A stretch of DNA of 64,000 nt from Rachicladosporium sp. CCFEE 5018 (lineage: Eukaryota; Ascomycota; Dothideomycetes; Cladosporiales; Cladosporiaceae), in NCBI GenBank assembly GCA_002077045.2, contig KZ111146.1, positions 1,535,549-1,599,548 of the forward strand. Reading direction: 5' to 3'. Below are positions 11,062 to 22,609 of this stretch, piece after piece. Both the position numbers and the translations under genes were made by a program. Within the stretch, counting starts at the first letter, position 1. Each line of letters starts with the position of its first letter. The notes under the pieces are model-generated. The model did no database searches, was not told where the DNA came from, and worked only from the letters and a program-made list of their open reading frames with translations.

Positions 11062-12717
11062 ATGTTGACAACGTTACTACTTCTCAGCGTCGCTAGCGTT
11101 TCGCGCGGACAATGGTCATACAATCCGGTTGGAATCAACACGCATGTATCGATCAACGTCAATGCCTACAGCAAGCACCAGACCATGCAAGGGAGCGGAT
11201 GCTCTGGCGCCTTCGGTATCGCCTGCGACCAGTTCGGAGGTTCAGGACTGTCTCCGGCGAACCAGCAGGAAGTCACTAAGATCCTATACGATGAGAATAT
11301 CGGCGCACTCTCGATCGTACGCAACCTGATTTTGTCGACCACTCCAGGCACCATACTACCGACTTGCCCTGCAACTCCGGCAGGCCCGTTCAACTACACT
11401 TGGGACGGGAACCAGGCTTGCCAGGTCAACCTCACGAAGACTGCGATGAAGTACAACCCTGATGTATTTGTGTACGCGGACGCATGGTCCGCTCCTGGTT
11501 GCTTCAAGACGAATGGCGTTGAGAAGAACGGCGGTCTCATCTGCGGTGTGAGAGGCAGCAATTGCACGCACGACTGGCGCCAGGCCTACGCAGACTACCT
11601 CGTACAAGTTGTCAAATTCTACAAGGAGAGGGAAGGCATCACAGTCAACTTGCTCGGGGCTTACAACGAGCCCGATTTCAACCCTGGGTACTACTCGTCG
11701 ATGGAGTCGGACGGCTTCCAGGCGAAGGATTTCCTCGAGAAGCTCTACCCTACGATCAAGAAAGCATATCCTCGAACTGAGGTTGCTTGCTGTGATGCTA
11801 CAGGTGCCCGACAGGAGCGTGATATCTTGTACGAGCTTGAGCAGGCTGGTGGATCAGATCTCTTCGATGTTGCAGTAAGTCGATGCCCATACTGTCTTCA
11901 CTCCTCCAGCTGCTGGAGGGCCTTGTGTTTGTAACGCTGCGTCCCATTAGACTCGCCAATCGAGAGATGGTGGGGAGTAATCAAAGGATGCCAAGTCTGA
12001 TTATGAGTTACTCATTCAGCTTTCTCGACGTGTGGCGAACATACGACACAGCACTCACTAACGTGACTTCTCACAGACCTGGCACAACTACCAGTCGGAG
12101 CCGAAACAGAAGTTCAACACCGACAAGCCCAATTTCCAGACCGAATGGGCTGACGGTAGCGGTGCCTGGAATCCCAACTGGGACATCACCGGTCAATTAG
12201 CTGAGGGCTTTCAGTGGGCGATATATCTGCACAACGCCTTCGTGAATGCCGATACCTCTGCCTACGTGCACTGGTGGTACAAATCTGCTTGCTTCAAGCT
12301 TGTTGTGAAATCGTGCTGACTTATGCTAGGTGCGCGCAAAACACCACGGGCGACAACGCACTAATTCGCTTGTCGTACGATTCCTACTACGTTTCGGCAC
12401 GCCTTTGGGCCTTTGCGTCGTACTTCCGCTTCGCTCGACCTGGCGCTGTGCGTATCGATGCCACCAGCAGCGCTGAGAACGTCTACAGCTCTGCGTACGT
12501 CAACAAGAATGGAACAGTATCCATCCCGGTGATCAATGCAGCACACTACGCTCAGAACTTGAGTATCAGTCTGAACGGCGTCCGAGCTAAGACAGCGAGT
12601 GCTTATCTGACCGACAACAATCACAATGTCTCGCTCGTGGGACACTACGCGATTCACGGGAATCGGCTGTACGCCAACATCGAGCCGAGGTCGATGAAGA
12701 CATTCTACCTGGAGTAA
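11062..12717 (+). CDS. secreted GH30-family glycoside hydrolase
   Basis: Three exons: 11062-11874, 12077-12276 and 12330-12717 (466 residues). Intron 1 is unusually long (202 nt, donor GTAAGT, branch CTAAC) and intron 2 is 53 nt. The N-terminus MLTTLLLLSVASVSRGQ is a signal peptide. The (beta/alpha)8 barrel shows the acid/base Glu in GAYNEPDF and the nucleophile Glu in QTEWADGSG; NADTSAYVHWW and RLWAFASYFRFARPGA are typical GH30 runs that lead into the C-terminal beta-domain. Fungal relatives act on xylan or beta-1,6-galactan side chains of plant polymers; the exact substrate cannot be read from the sequence. Several N-glycosylation sites are present. The gene looks intact and probably serves extracellular plant-wall breakdown. 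Confidence 0.9.
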
Positions 12718-12816
12718 ATGATGGAAAGACGGGAATGGAGAGAGGTGGTGCGCTCTCGACACACTGATAGGTTTTACAGCAGCATAGTCTAGCACTGCGA
12801 TAGATGAGAGATCGCA

Positions 12817-15030
12817 TCACACTACTCTATGTTCAGGCGGTCTCCAAGCAACCCCAAGTACCTCAAAAATCCTCTTCTCGTCTCTTCCCTCCACTAGCTC
12901 TCCCTCGCTCAGCTTCTCCCTTCCCTTGCCCCTCATAACGCCCTTATACAGCCCTCTCTGGTTCAGTCTCATGCCCTTGTTGCTCGCCAGCAGCCTCAAG
13001 CTTCTGTTGAAGATATCATTACCAGTGAAAGCGATCATGGCTGCTCCAAGCTGATCTGGTGGTACAAGCATGAAGTCGATACGTCGCCAGATCTTGGAGC
13101 CTGGCAGGCAGGATGCGCCATGCCATTTCGTGCCGTCGTCCTTCGAAGTGACCGCGAGGGCAGCAGTCAGGAAACCCGACTTGGTGAGGTGCGGAACAAG
13201 CTTATCGACCATAGTACTGCTTATGTACTTGATATCTCGATGTGGATGGGTAACGATGCAGTCGATGTCTCCCGAAGTGGCTGCGCCGCGTCTGAAAGAT
13301 CCGCCGATGGTGACGACGAAGTCTTTGTCGACAGACTGTAGCGTTTTGCGAACGATAGCACCGTGCTGCTCCACTTCGGTCCGCGGGATGCGAAACAAGA
13401 AGTCTTCGTAATGATCTATGCCGATCCTCTGATTAGGCGTGAGTTTTGCTTTCTTGTCCAGCTCGTCAATCGTGCTATATCCTTCCCGTACCCACTGACT
13501 AGCTTGTACGAAGCCCACACCGTAAATTTGCATGAATGTCTGTAGGACTTGATCGCGTGGTTCGGCACGAGCACTGTCGAGTCGACGCAACCGATTCGTG
13601 AATACGATCTCCTCGACTCTTGACGCCAGACGATCACCAACGTTCGGCAGGGCCAACGCCTCTTCTTTGGTGCTCACCTTGTGGTTCGAATTTCGCAATG
13701 TCGCAATTGCTTTGCGGTAGGCTCGAACACGCCATTCATCTCCGACTTGACCGTAATAGTCGGCCATCTGCTGGAGGATCGCTATGGTGCTAGCATTGGG
13801 CGAGTCGCTTTTCTCTCCGCCCTTGTGGGCCTGCATGCATTGATAGCGATCCTCCATCGTCTTCAGCTTGCGATTGCCGTCCTCGGAGAAGACACCTCCG
13901 TCTGAGCTACTTGGTCGACTGTCGCCATCTTCATCATCAAGTGGTGCGAACTGGACATCCTTTGCTCTCTCAATGGCCTCGTCGAGCTCGTCTGTGACAC
14001 TATGTGTCGCCTCTGATACAGATGCTTCAGGGTGAGGTGGACCGAGGATTCCCTGCTCAATCCATTCGCGCCGATCTATATTCGCATGGTCGGCATTTCG
14101 ATGATCAAGGGTCGATCGTGGGTTTTCAGCATCGGGCTGATCTGACTCTTGTGTCTGTGTTCGTGAGACTGGTGTTGTAGGCTGCCTTACAGTGACGCCC
14201 TTACCAGCCGGCTTCAGCTCCAGAGACTTGTCCGATTCTGTCGCAAGCAGCGGCGCTTGCGCGTGTACTGTTGCCTCCACTGCCTTCTCGCTAGTAGTTG
14301 GAGCTCCTGAGACCTTGAAGTGCTCCTGCGCAGGTTCCAGCAGAGCCTTCCAAGCTATGCAGTCGCTCTGCCACTTCTCAGTCACCAAGACAATACTGCT
14401 TGGCAATGTCTTGATCTTCAAAAATTTGATGAGCATAGCATAGTCCATGAGCCTGTCGACCAGGATGTGCGTGACAGTGTTGTCGAAGTTCTTTACCCAC
14501 AAAGCTCCATAATCGATTGCTTTCGTTATCCTCATCCGCCGCGCCGGGTTCTTGTCGTTGTTCGGAAAGAAGTAGAAGCGTAAACCACGAAAAATTTGCT
14601 GTTCCGATGGAAGTACTGCACTTCTACCATCACGTTTACGTTTACCAGTCGTCGGCACTGCGGAGGCCGTGGGCGCAACGCCAGAGAAAGTGTGCCTTGT
14701 AATCAGTAGCGGCTGTGCAGTGTTCGCTGGGGCTGTGGACCGTGGCGCTTCCTTTGCGCTTGGTACGACAGGTCTGCTGCGGGCGCTCAATTGAGTGTCT
14801 GAAGCAGAGCGCGGCAGTGGAGTTCTTCCTGCGGGCATGACTGTCGCACTCACTGGCATTTCTGTCGTGACTGACCTCACCTGCTCTGCAGTCTTCTTGC
14901 CACGCAAGGCGGTCCGGGATGCTTGTAGTCCTCGATCTGGCACTTCATCATTCTCGTCCTGCAGGAGTGTGAAGCTGTCGTAGAATGCTCGCTTCTCGCG
15001 CAGACGCTCATCATCTTTCAGGGTCGCCAT
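12817..15030 (-). CDS. POL4: family X DNA polymerase (lambda/Pol4 type) with BRCT domain
   Basis: Intronless, 737 residues. An N-terminal BRCT domain (about residues 145-240, with GALWVKNFDNTVTHILVD) is followed by a Ser/Pro-rich linker, the 8-kDa HhH lyase domain (about 405-490, with VGDEWRVRAYRKAI and LPNVGDRLASRVEEIV), fingers (YGVGFVQASQWV) and palm. The palm carries GGSFRRG and the metal-binding aspartates in SGDIDC (D588, D590) and RRIDFML (D652). The C-terminus has the family ending WRPPEHR. Such enzymes fill short gaps in base-excision repair and non-homologous end joining in the nucleus; the BRCT domain recruits the NHEJ machinery. All catalytic residues are present. It shares a divergent promoter with PSF1. 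Confidence 0.95.
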   Translation of the reverse strand: MATLKDDERLREKRAFYDSFTLLQDENDEVPDRGLQASRTALRGKKTAEQVRSVTTEMPVSATVMPAGRTPLPRSASDTQLSARSRPVVPSAKEAPRSTAPANTAQPLLITRHTFSGVAPTASAVPTTGKRKRDGRSAVLPSEQQIFRGLRFYFFPNNDKNPARRMRITKAIDYGALWVKNFDNTVTHILVDRLMDYAMLIKFLKIKTLPSSIVLVTEKWQSDCIAWKALLEPAQEHFKVSGAPTTSEKAVEATVHAQAPLLATESDKSLELKPAGKGVTVRQPTTPVSRTQTQESDQPDAENPRSTLDHRNADHANIDRREWIEQGILGPPHPEASVSEATHSVTDELDEAIERAKDVQFAPLDDEDGDSRPSSSDGGVFSEDGNRKLKTMEDRYQCMQAHKGGEKSDSPNASTIAILQQMADYYGQVGDEWRVRAYRKAIATLRNSNHKVSTKEEALALPNVGDRLASRVEEIVFTNRLRRLDSARAEPRDQVLQTFMQIYGVGFVQASQWVREGYSTIDELDKKAKLTPNQRIGIDHYEDFLFRIPRTEVEQHGAIVRKTLQSVDKDFVVTIGGSFRRGAATSGDIDCIVTHPHRDIKYISSTMVDKLVPHLTKSGFLTAALAVTSKDDGTKWHGASCLPGSKIWRRIDFMLVPPDQLGAAMIAFTGNDIFNRSLRLLASNKGMRLNQRGLYKGVMRGKGREKLSEGELVEGRDEKRIFEVLGVAWRPPEHRVV

Positions 15031-15640
15031 CGTGATCCTGTAAGCTTAGTCGTAGCAGTATGATTATTCGATTGTTACACCATGAGGAAGAGACGTGCAT
15101 GTGGTCTCTGTATGCTCTGGACAGGTGATGATGAGGTAGTGCAAAGTGCGGATGATCGATGCTTGTCTATACAATAGCGGAAGGCGCGACAGGCCGTCAG
15201 CAACGCATGACACCCTCTGAGTCTCAGTGGAAACCCTGTGAATATGGACCGCTAAGCAAACATACGGCCGGATCCTCACTACATCATGGCACGAGGTAGG
15301 CACCAAGGTCGTACTGCAGGTGCATCGAAGAGGGACACAGGCTACAACGAGCTACAGCTGAGCGCGTCGCGAATTGACCGGCGATGGCAAGCTTCTCGCC
15401 AGCATATGAGCATCCGTTGCGTCGCCTAGACGAGACAGGAGCAGCAATCGTGCATGTTGTTGTCGAGGGACAGAAAAGCTGACAGGGTTGGATCGAATGG
15501 AAGAAAGGCATTGCTGGAGCTCGGTCCGGCTTCGCCGACTGTTGCTTCGCGACAGCAACGAACATATACGCGTCCATACCTTATGATAGTGATAGTCCAA
15601 CGCGTACTTCTTCGAAAAGTTGTTCCCCTCCCGTGCTCCG
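15031..15640. other. divergent promoter region POL4 / PSF1
   Basis: This 610-nt region separates two DNA-replication/repair genes transcribed apart. No gene lies inside. It contains two copies of the ACGCGT motif close to PSF1, listed separately. Confidence 0.6.
15568..15605. promoter_or_regulatory. pair of MCB (ACGCGT) elements upstream of PSF1
   Basis: Perfect palindromic ACGCGT hexamers lie at 15568-15573 and 15600-15605, 32 nt apart and ending 67 and 35 nt before the PSF1 ATG. ACGCGT is the core bound by MBF (Mbp1/Swi6-type, Res/Cdc10), which drives G1/S expression of replication genes in yeasts and other fungi. One palindromic hexamer is expected about every 4 kb, so two within 38 nt beside a replication gene is suggestive, not proof. 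Confidence 0.5.
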
Positions 15641-16315
15641 ATGTCTCTCGGCGACACCTCTCGAAAGCTCATCGAGTCCGCCGCCCGAATCTCCTCTCTC
15701 CCAACACTCCCCCCCTACGCCACGACCTTAGTCCGCGCCATAACGCAAGAATCTCGTGACTTGGAACGCGACATTCAATCTCTCCTATCACCATATCGCT
15801 CGCAGTCAAGCCAATCTCAGACTCCAGGGAGTGATACGCAATTCAAATCCTCCTTCAACCCAGCAGATGATCCAGCCTTGGCGACGACATTAATGGTGAA
15901 TCACGTCACTTTACGGAGAAACAAGCGCTGTCTGCTAGCCTACCATCGGACTCGGATCGCTCACCTCGAGAAGACGCTCTGGTCTGGCCTCCCTCTCACC
16001 CAATCGTCTTCGACTCCCTCGAATCCTTCTTCCCAGGAGTCGAATCTCACGCCCTCGGAGTCTCTGCTCGCTTCGTCTCTATCTTCGCTGTACTCCCAGC
16101 TCGGAGCGCAGTACCCTGACATTGACTTGTTGGGCAGTATCACGCCTCCGAGAGAGGTGTACGTGGAGATTCGGGTATTGAGGGAGATCGGGGAGGTGCA
16201 GACGGAGTATGGGAGTTTGGTGCTTGGGAAGAACAGTGTGCATTTTGTAAGGCTAAGTGATGTGGAGGGACTGGTCAGGGGTGGGGTCGTGGAGGTTGTT
16301 GGGGAGGGCGGGTGA
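15641..16315 (+). CDS. PSF1: GINS complex subunit Psf1
   Basis: Intronless, 224 residues from the ATG at 15641. The alpha-helical GINS A domain includes LPPYATTLVRAITQESRDLERD and the central NKRCLLAYHRTRIAHLE; the small B domain near the C-terminus has VYVEIRVLREIG, EVQTEYGSL and HFVRLSDVEGLVRGG, which are characteristic of Psf1 and not of the other GINS subunits. GINS (Sld5-Psf1-Psf2-Psf3) joins Mcm2-7 and Cdc45 to form the CMG replicative helicase in the nucleus. A Ser/Pro-rich insert separates the A and B parts. Length is normal for fungal Psf1. The MCB elements upstream fit G1/S expression. Confidence 0.93.
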   Translation: MSLGDTSRKLIESAARISSLPTLPPYATTLVRAITQESRDLERDIQSLLSPYRSQSSQSQTPGSDTQFKSSFNPADDPALATTLMVNHVTLRRNKRCLLAYHRTRIAHLEKTLWSGLPLTQSSSTPSNPSSQESNLTPSESLLASSLSSLYSQLGAQYPDIDLLGSITPPREVYVEIRVLREIGEVQTEYGSLVLGKNSVHFVRLSDVEGLVRGGVVEVVGEGG

Positions 16316-16622
16316 GCGAGAGGCCCCTTGTGCAGGAGAGGCCGGGGCACGCTAGCAATTTTGTCAAGCTCCAGACGGAGGCGGCTAAGCAAGTGTAGCT
16401 TGTGTGCAAAGTGAGTAATCTCACGGCGGTATGGAGAATTGGGAGGCTAATGTATTGTTGATAGTGTGGGTTGCTTGGTACCAAAGCGTACGACAGCGAT
16501 GCCACCCCGACGCTTGCTGAGCTACCACTATTTCCGATGCATAGAAATACCCAATCCACGACTTCCACTGCGAGCCAAGCAGACTACATCGCTGCGTCCG
16601 ACCGTAGAGATCCAGGCGAAGT
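16316..16622. other. convergent intergenic region PSF1 / sirtuin
   Basis: These 307 nt lie between two converging 3' ends. Nothing beyond presumptive 3' untranslated sequence is seen. Confidence 0.5.
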
Positions 16623-18742
16623 TCAATTCAGCATCGCATCCACACTCATCCGCTTCCTCCTCTTCTCTGGACTTGACAGTTCGACATCATCTGCATGCTT
16701 CTGACTTGGCAAGCAATACTTCCTCGGATCGCTCGGCGAAAGCGGAAGCAGCGTCTCCGACGTATTGCTCACTTCGCTCAGCTTCGAGGGGATTCTCGTG
16801 GGTAAGCCAGAGAGCTTTTTGGCGCCCTTCGCCGCGGTGACGCCGGACTTGGAGACCGAGAACGCCGAGGTGATCGCTTGAGTGTTCCTCGGCTTCTGCG
16901 GTTGCGGTTTCGATGCCTTAGGTTTGCCGGTGGTCTTCGGCTGGGGCTTCGCGACCTTGATGTACTTGACATTGGGCTGCTTCCTTTTCGGCGCTGCTGC
17001 TGCCTTCTTCGCTTTCGACGATGCCTTCTCCACTTTCTGCCCTGGTTTGAAACGATCGTTGAATGACGGCACTGCAGCACCCACTGGTGAGCTCTTGCTT
17101 GACTTCGAAGGGGTGAGGAGACCGGACTGTGCCGAGGTGCTCGCGACGGCGATACTATCACTGTCGGAAAGCTCCACGCTAGGCAAGACGGATGACGAGC
17201 GGCTCGTGAGGGGGCTGTAATCCGGACTTTGTGACAGCAAGCGAGGTCGGTGCGGTGTACTTGGCTCGGTCTGAGGAGGTTTGAAGCTGTTGTTGTAGCG
17301 TCCCTCTTCCACGGGCTCGGCCTCCAATGCAGTCAACGATTTCGCTTTCGAAGGCAGTACTACCGAGCCCTTCTTCGCATCTGCCTCCTTGAGCACATCC
17401 TCATCGCTAATGTTGTCGACCTCGGAGTCGGTCTGCGGATCATCCCATCGGCGAAGTGCAGCTTCCTTCGCCACTGCATCTGCTGGTCCCTTCACAATCA
17501 GATCGAAGCACTCGGCGAATTGAGGTCCAGCTGGCGGCTCCTCATTGCTGATCCAGATAGCCATGCCATCTTTTCGATCACGCACCATCGCACACATCTC
17601 GCGGGTGATTCTTTGGATGCCCGGGACCTTCAAAGTTGTACCAACTACAATCACCGCGTCTGGCCTGCGGCGGAGATCGTCGCTCGCTACCCTGCCGATT
17701 GCTTCGTCATCCGGATTGTGCTCGTTGTACAGCACCATGCGGGGACGCAAGCGGCCAATGCCATGACTTCGCTTTCCCTCTCCGACTGTCCGCCGCATGT
17801 CATGCTCCTCGCAGGATGTGCAGAGCGGTGCAATTGGTCCATCAAACAAGTCCGCATCCAAGTCCGAGAGATGTTGGCATTTTGAGCAGACCATCTTGTC
17901 CAGGCCACCGTGCAATTGGACCGTCTTCGGCCATTTACCACTCTCATCTTTCCGGAGCGGCACAGCTGTGCTGAGGGGTTCCAGTGACGTGTCAATGCCG
18001 TCCACATTCTGCGAATACAGTCGCAGTAATCTGCCCTCGTGCGCTAGAGTAGCAAGCATGTGGTGGAAGGCAGTGGGCTTCGCGTCTTTCGTCATGCGCG
18101 ACATGCTGCTGACCATGCTGTGAAATGATGTGGTGGAGGTATCATCGCGGTAGACAGACGCGTCAAACAGGTCCTTGCCAGAGCCCTTCATCTTGTGCTC
18201 GGTCTTGAGGCTGCTGAAGAGTCCGGTAGATGATCGAAAATCAGGTACTGCAATCACGTTAGCATCATGTTTACGGGGAGACTGTGTGATGACCTACTGC
18301 CAGCAGACACCGAAATCCCAGCCCCAGCAATTACGACGATCTTCCTCCTCTTGTGTATCACTTGTAGTAACCTGTTCAAGTGCTCCTGTTCCGACTGCTT
18401 GACATGCGTCTTACACAGATTCAATCGTTCTGTCGTGCGCTCACGCGTCTCGACGCGTCGCCGCTTGGCAGGAGGTTGACCGTCTGACAGCATAGAAGAG
18501 TCCATAGCATCTGGTGCGGGCGAGCCTGTCATCGAGCTGTCCTGAGATCGTGGCGGTGTAGGTAGAACGTGTGACAGGTTTCGGCGTCGCGATGTAGTGC
18601 GGGGAAGTATGTCGGACAATGCATCGCGAAGTTCGGGTGGTGGTGAAGGACTTCGTGACAGGGATGAAAGTGGGGAGGAGCCGCGCGAGGGTGAGGAAGG
18701 CACGCTGCTTAGCGAGGAGTCGCTGCCTTCGAAGAGCTCCAT
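16623..18742 (-). CDS. hst4: NAD-dependent deacetylase, Hst3/Hst4-type sirtuin
   Basis: Exons 18742-18298 and 18247-16623 joined by a 50-nt intron (donor GTAGGT, branch GCTAAC, acceptor TTGCAG) give about 689 residues. The intron cuts inside the NAD-binding motif; splicing restores GAGISVSAG-IPDFRSSTGLF. Other sirtuin hallmarks follow: SQNVDGID, QLHGGLDKMVCSKC with a second CTSC pair for zinc, and VVGTTLKVPG. The catalytic His is in QLHGG. The sequence around RLRPRMVLYNE and the long basic/Ser-Pro C-terminal tail (PKRKQPN, KPKASKPQPQKPR) resemble Hst3/Hst4, which deacetylate histone H3 K56 after replication. The N-terminus is Ser-rich; in-frame Met codons at 18769 and 18778 are alternative starts. 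It diverges from MED16. Confidence 0.9.
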
Positions 18743-19514
18743 TGCGGCTATCTCCGCACCTACAGACATTGCGATCATTCTTGAGCACCTGTTGGCCTCC
18801 CAGACACTACTGCACCAGCAAGAGATCGCAGTACTCAACGTCGCTTCCAGAATTTTGCTGCTGTGCCTTTAGCGGTGCTGCATGTCGAGTCGGTGGTAAA
18901 GAAGGCGTCGGAAGGTGCGAAGGCGTCGCTCGAAGTATCTCGCGCGGCGGAGGTCGGTGTCGCGTCAATACAACAATAGTATATAACGCTATTGATGTGT
19001 TGTAAGAATGCGCGTCGCGTGTTGATTGTCGTGCGCGTGCGACGTCGACGTGGTGGTAGGGAATGGCGGCTATCAGAGGGTGAAGAGTGAGGTGGAGGCT
19101 GGCTTGCATCGCTTTGTACAGTTCTCGGCACGCTTCCTCCGTCCCGCTACCAAAACAATGGAGTAAACATAATCGCAAATGCCGCTTCTCACGAACACAT
19201 TACTCGCTGCTGCAACTGTAGACGGCTCTCGTCGACAGAGGGAGATGTCCACAGACTGACAGCGATATCTCCATCGCCTCCAACGTTGCAAGGACGGTCG
19301 TCATGGACATGCATCTGGTATGCAATGTCGCCGGCAGTCGCAAGACGGGAGGCTCCACTCGCCCTTCCCCACAATGCCAGCGCGTTGGGTCCAATTGCTG
19401 ACTGTTCTTTCGAGTTCTGACATTCACGACTGGCAGACCACAGTACATGCCTTGTGTAGATCATCGAATTGGAGGCGCGACATTGCACAATCTTTCGAGA
19501 TGTAGGTCTACAGC
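18743..19514. other. divergent intergenic region sirtuin / MED16
   Basis: This 772-nt region holds the two promoters. A GC-rich stretch with repeated CGCG/CGTGCG steps occurs around 19005-19050. I see no gene or precise regulatory motif. Confidence 0.5.
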
Positions 19515-22500
19515 ATGCCTCTCATGATGGACAACAACGACCTTGCAGACGCTGTGATGGCCGAGATCCAGATCCCATCCGCTTCGATGATGGACTCGAT
19601 GGACGACCTCTTCGGCGAGCCCACCAATCTCGTGGTCCAGGCACCTCTTCTTCCCGGTCCACCGCCACCGGCTGAGCTGGTTCTGCGCATCGCAGAGATG
19701 CAGAGGGCCGGATGCTGCACGTGAGTCGAACTGGCCTCTCGAGATCGCGAAGTCCAGGAAAGTAATGTTGATCGTGGCAGGAAACTAGCCTGGTGTAACA
19801 ACGGCTGTATTGCGCGCATCTCTCCTGATGGCGGACAAGTCAACTTTCATGTGACAATGGACGACGCTTCTACCGGGGCGCAGTGCGTGTCGGATGCTTC
19901 GTCGAATCCTATCATCGCACAGACCGGAAGCGAATTTGTCCATCTGCAATACACCTCACTTGGTCAGGAGCTTGCTGTAGTCGACTCGGTGGGCAATGTT
20001 CAGGTTTTCACCGGATCGACTGGCCTTGGTCGCATGAGTTTTGCACCGACCACAGGTGATAGCGAGGCAGAAGGTGGTCGTAGTGATCTCGATGCGGTTG
20101 TGGGAATGTATTGGCTGCCTCAGTGGCCTATGGACTTCCGGGTATGCTTGATAAACATAGATTGTGATCCGTTGGTATGCTTACTTCTGATACAGATACC
20201 CTACGTCGGTCCAGCAGTCAAGACTGATGGCACGTGGTCAACGAAACTCCACTATCCTGACCAGCAAGCGCCACGACTGCATCATCCGGTCGACGGCAAA
20301 ACAGCTTTTCTCTACGTGACCAGGAACACCTCACTCACTTTGTGCTATCAGCACGATGCGACGAAGTGGGGCACGGCTTCAAACACGCTTGAATCGCTGT
20401 CGACCCTTGACGAGACACTTTCACATGCGGCATTCTGTCAGTGAGTACCTCCGACATGCTTCTCCGCGGATGCTATCATATCCTCTTCAAATGCTCTTCT
20501 GGCCGCCTAGAGAGCTCCCAGCATGGGGAAGGGGAGGAATACCTTGCACGACTGTAACGTCCAACGTTCTGGCCGTGTCGATAAATGCAGAGTCTGCTTA
20601 CACAAGTTTGCGGGACAATTGCTGACGAGCTCACTAGACAGGACGACAAGCTCCTACTGGTCACTCATGACCTGAGGAGACACATGCGAGTGTACACTAT
20701 CACAATCGACTGGAATGGTACACAGGGAAAGGATCAATACCGCAGTGGCACTCTTCGGATTGCGCCATCGCTACTCTTCGGACACACCGTCAGCTTGGAG
20801 TACGTCGCGCCACAACACTCAGAGGGCACTCTGCTCACTTCGCTACAAATTATACCGCCTGTGCCAATCTTTGCAGAATCCAGCTTTCCGTCATATACAA
20901 CCATAGTAGCCACATTTGCTCAGGCCTCGTACCCAGCTGATGCTACGCAGCAAGCTCAATCGTTCACTACGATTTGCCGGTGGCATCTCGAACAGCTGAC
21001 CCAAAATTTGCATCCCAGCTTTGCGAAACTACAGAAACGAGCGGCTCCAGCGGTTACACTGCCGAACAAGAACATACTACGACAACAGCCTGATCTGGTC
21101 ACAGCTAAGGTCATCCTTACAATTCAGCCCATGAATCACGACACACTGATTGCATTTGGAGCCAGCGATGGGACAGTTGAGTGCAGAGATCGTGAAACGT
21201 GGAATGTTACTGCGCCAACATTCGGCGGCACTACCACGGTGACGAGTCTGCCACAAGCCGGGTTCGAGTTCACTCCATCTCTCGAGCATAGCGTGCATAT
21301 CGCGTGCAATACCGATTGTGCATATATGATCACACTCGGCGTTGATCAGAAGCTGAGATGCAAGCCTGCGGCCTTGCGTTACGGCTGGCAGGCCATCGAT
21401 GACGGTATCCTCGACATCAGCGGCATGCACGAGACTGCGATTGCCTGTGTCGCTCGCGAGCATACCCTCCTGACCCATCACAGCAACGCCTCAGCTCTTG
21501 AGATGTTTGCTCTGCTACCTCCAGACCTAAGCCCTGAGCAGTATCGTCACCTGCTCTTCGACATCACGCGTGCCTTGACGCGGGCCCATGATCTCGGCTC
21601 CCTTGACGAAAAGACCAAGCAGCGCATGCTCCTTGGCGATAATTACATTATCCGCTGCCTCGGCGCACAGCTGTCCCTGGTGCCGGCGCCGGACGCTCAG
21701 CCCGGCATTGGCGCACAATTGGCGTGGATGGTGCTCACTGCAAAGCAGGCTCACTTCGCGCTCTTCTCCTCTTGTTCCAGTACCTCGCCACCAGATCCGG
21801 CGACACTACATTCTCTCCGTGGACTAGCTATCTGGTCGCTAGATCTGTTCACGGCCTCACTCGCGGCGCTTTGCGCCGTTCACTCTTCAATCGCAATCAA
21901 GTCCGACGAGACTCCAGCTGCTGCGCTACGAGTACACATCGCCTCTTCCTCCTCATCCCTGCTACATTTAGTCTTATGCTCTTACCCACGTACGCTCTTG
22001 CGCTATCTCGCCTTGGCACTCACGAGGTACTTTAAACTCGTCGCGTCTTCCCTCCCCAGCTCTCCGTCGCTACAAATCAAAACCGACCTCCTGGAAACCA
22101 TCTCGAAGATCAAGACCTTGCCATTCCGCCTCGAGATTCTGGCTGCGCCGAACGGTCTGCTTGGAGAAATTGACAGGGCTGCGAGCGAAGCCTATACAGC
22201 GGTTGGACCTCGCGAGCGAAGTGAAATCGAATTAACTATGCTCATATCACCCACACCGGATGTACCAGCGATCATGGAGAGCGCCGCAGAGAGTATTTGG
22301 AGCAGAGTTCTGCCCAGATATCTAGGGGAAATGGACCTAGGCGCATTGTATTTCTTAAACGCTAGTGGATTGTCGCTACCATCACGCGAAACGATTGGCA
22401 AAAGTGCTAAGAGGAAGGTGGACGTGCTCACGAAATTGCCTATCACAGGGGGCGAGGTGAGGACGTGTAGGCGCTGCAGCTCCGTAATGGAGGATTTCGT

Positions 22501-22609
22501 CACGACCGCTGAGGGACTGAGGGAGCTTGGAGGTGGATGGAGAGTGATTGCCAGTAGGATGTGTATTTGCGGAGGGTCGTGGTGGGTCGGACAGTCAGCG
22601 AAAGCGTAG
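19515..22609 (+). CDS. MED16: Mediator complex subunit 16 (tail module)
   Basis: Four exons: 19515-19720, 19781-20141, 20196-20440 and 20638-22609 (927 residues). Splicing gives TKLAWCNNGCIARISPDGG, then WPMDFR-IPYVGP, then HAAFCQ-QDDKLLLVTHD. The second intron is 54 nt, in frame and stop-free, so an unspliced reading looks open there. The N-terminal half is a WD/beta-propeller-like region beginning with the Med16 signature KLAWCNNGCIA; the C-terminus has CRRC and MCICGGSWW, a probable zinc-binding end typical of fungal Med16/Sin4. Med16 belongs to the Mediator tail and relays activator signals to RNA polymerase II. The first start Met is followed closely by others (19527, 19530), so the exact start is uncertain. 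Confidence 0.9.

Noticed and set aside
17250..17885. 211-codon forward frame antisense to the sirtuin
   Set aside because: Shadow of the sirtuin coding strand; its composition is explained by that gene.
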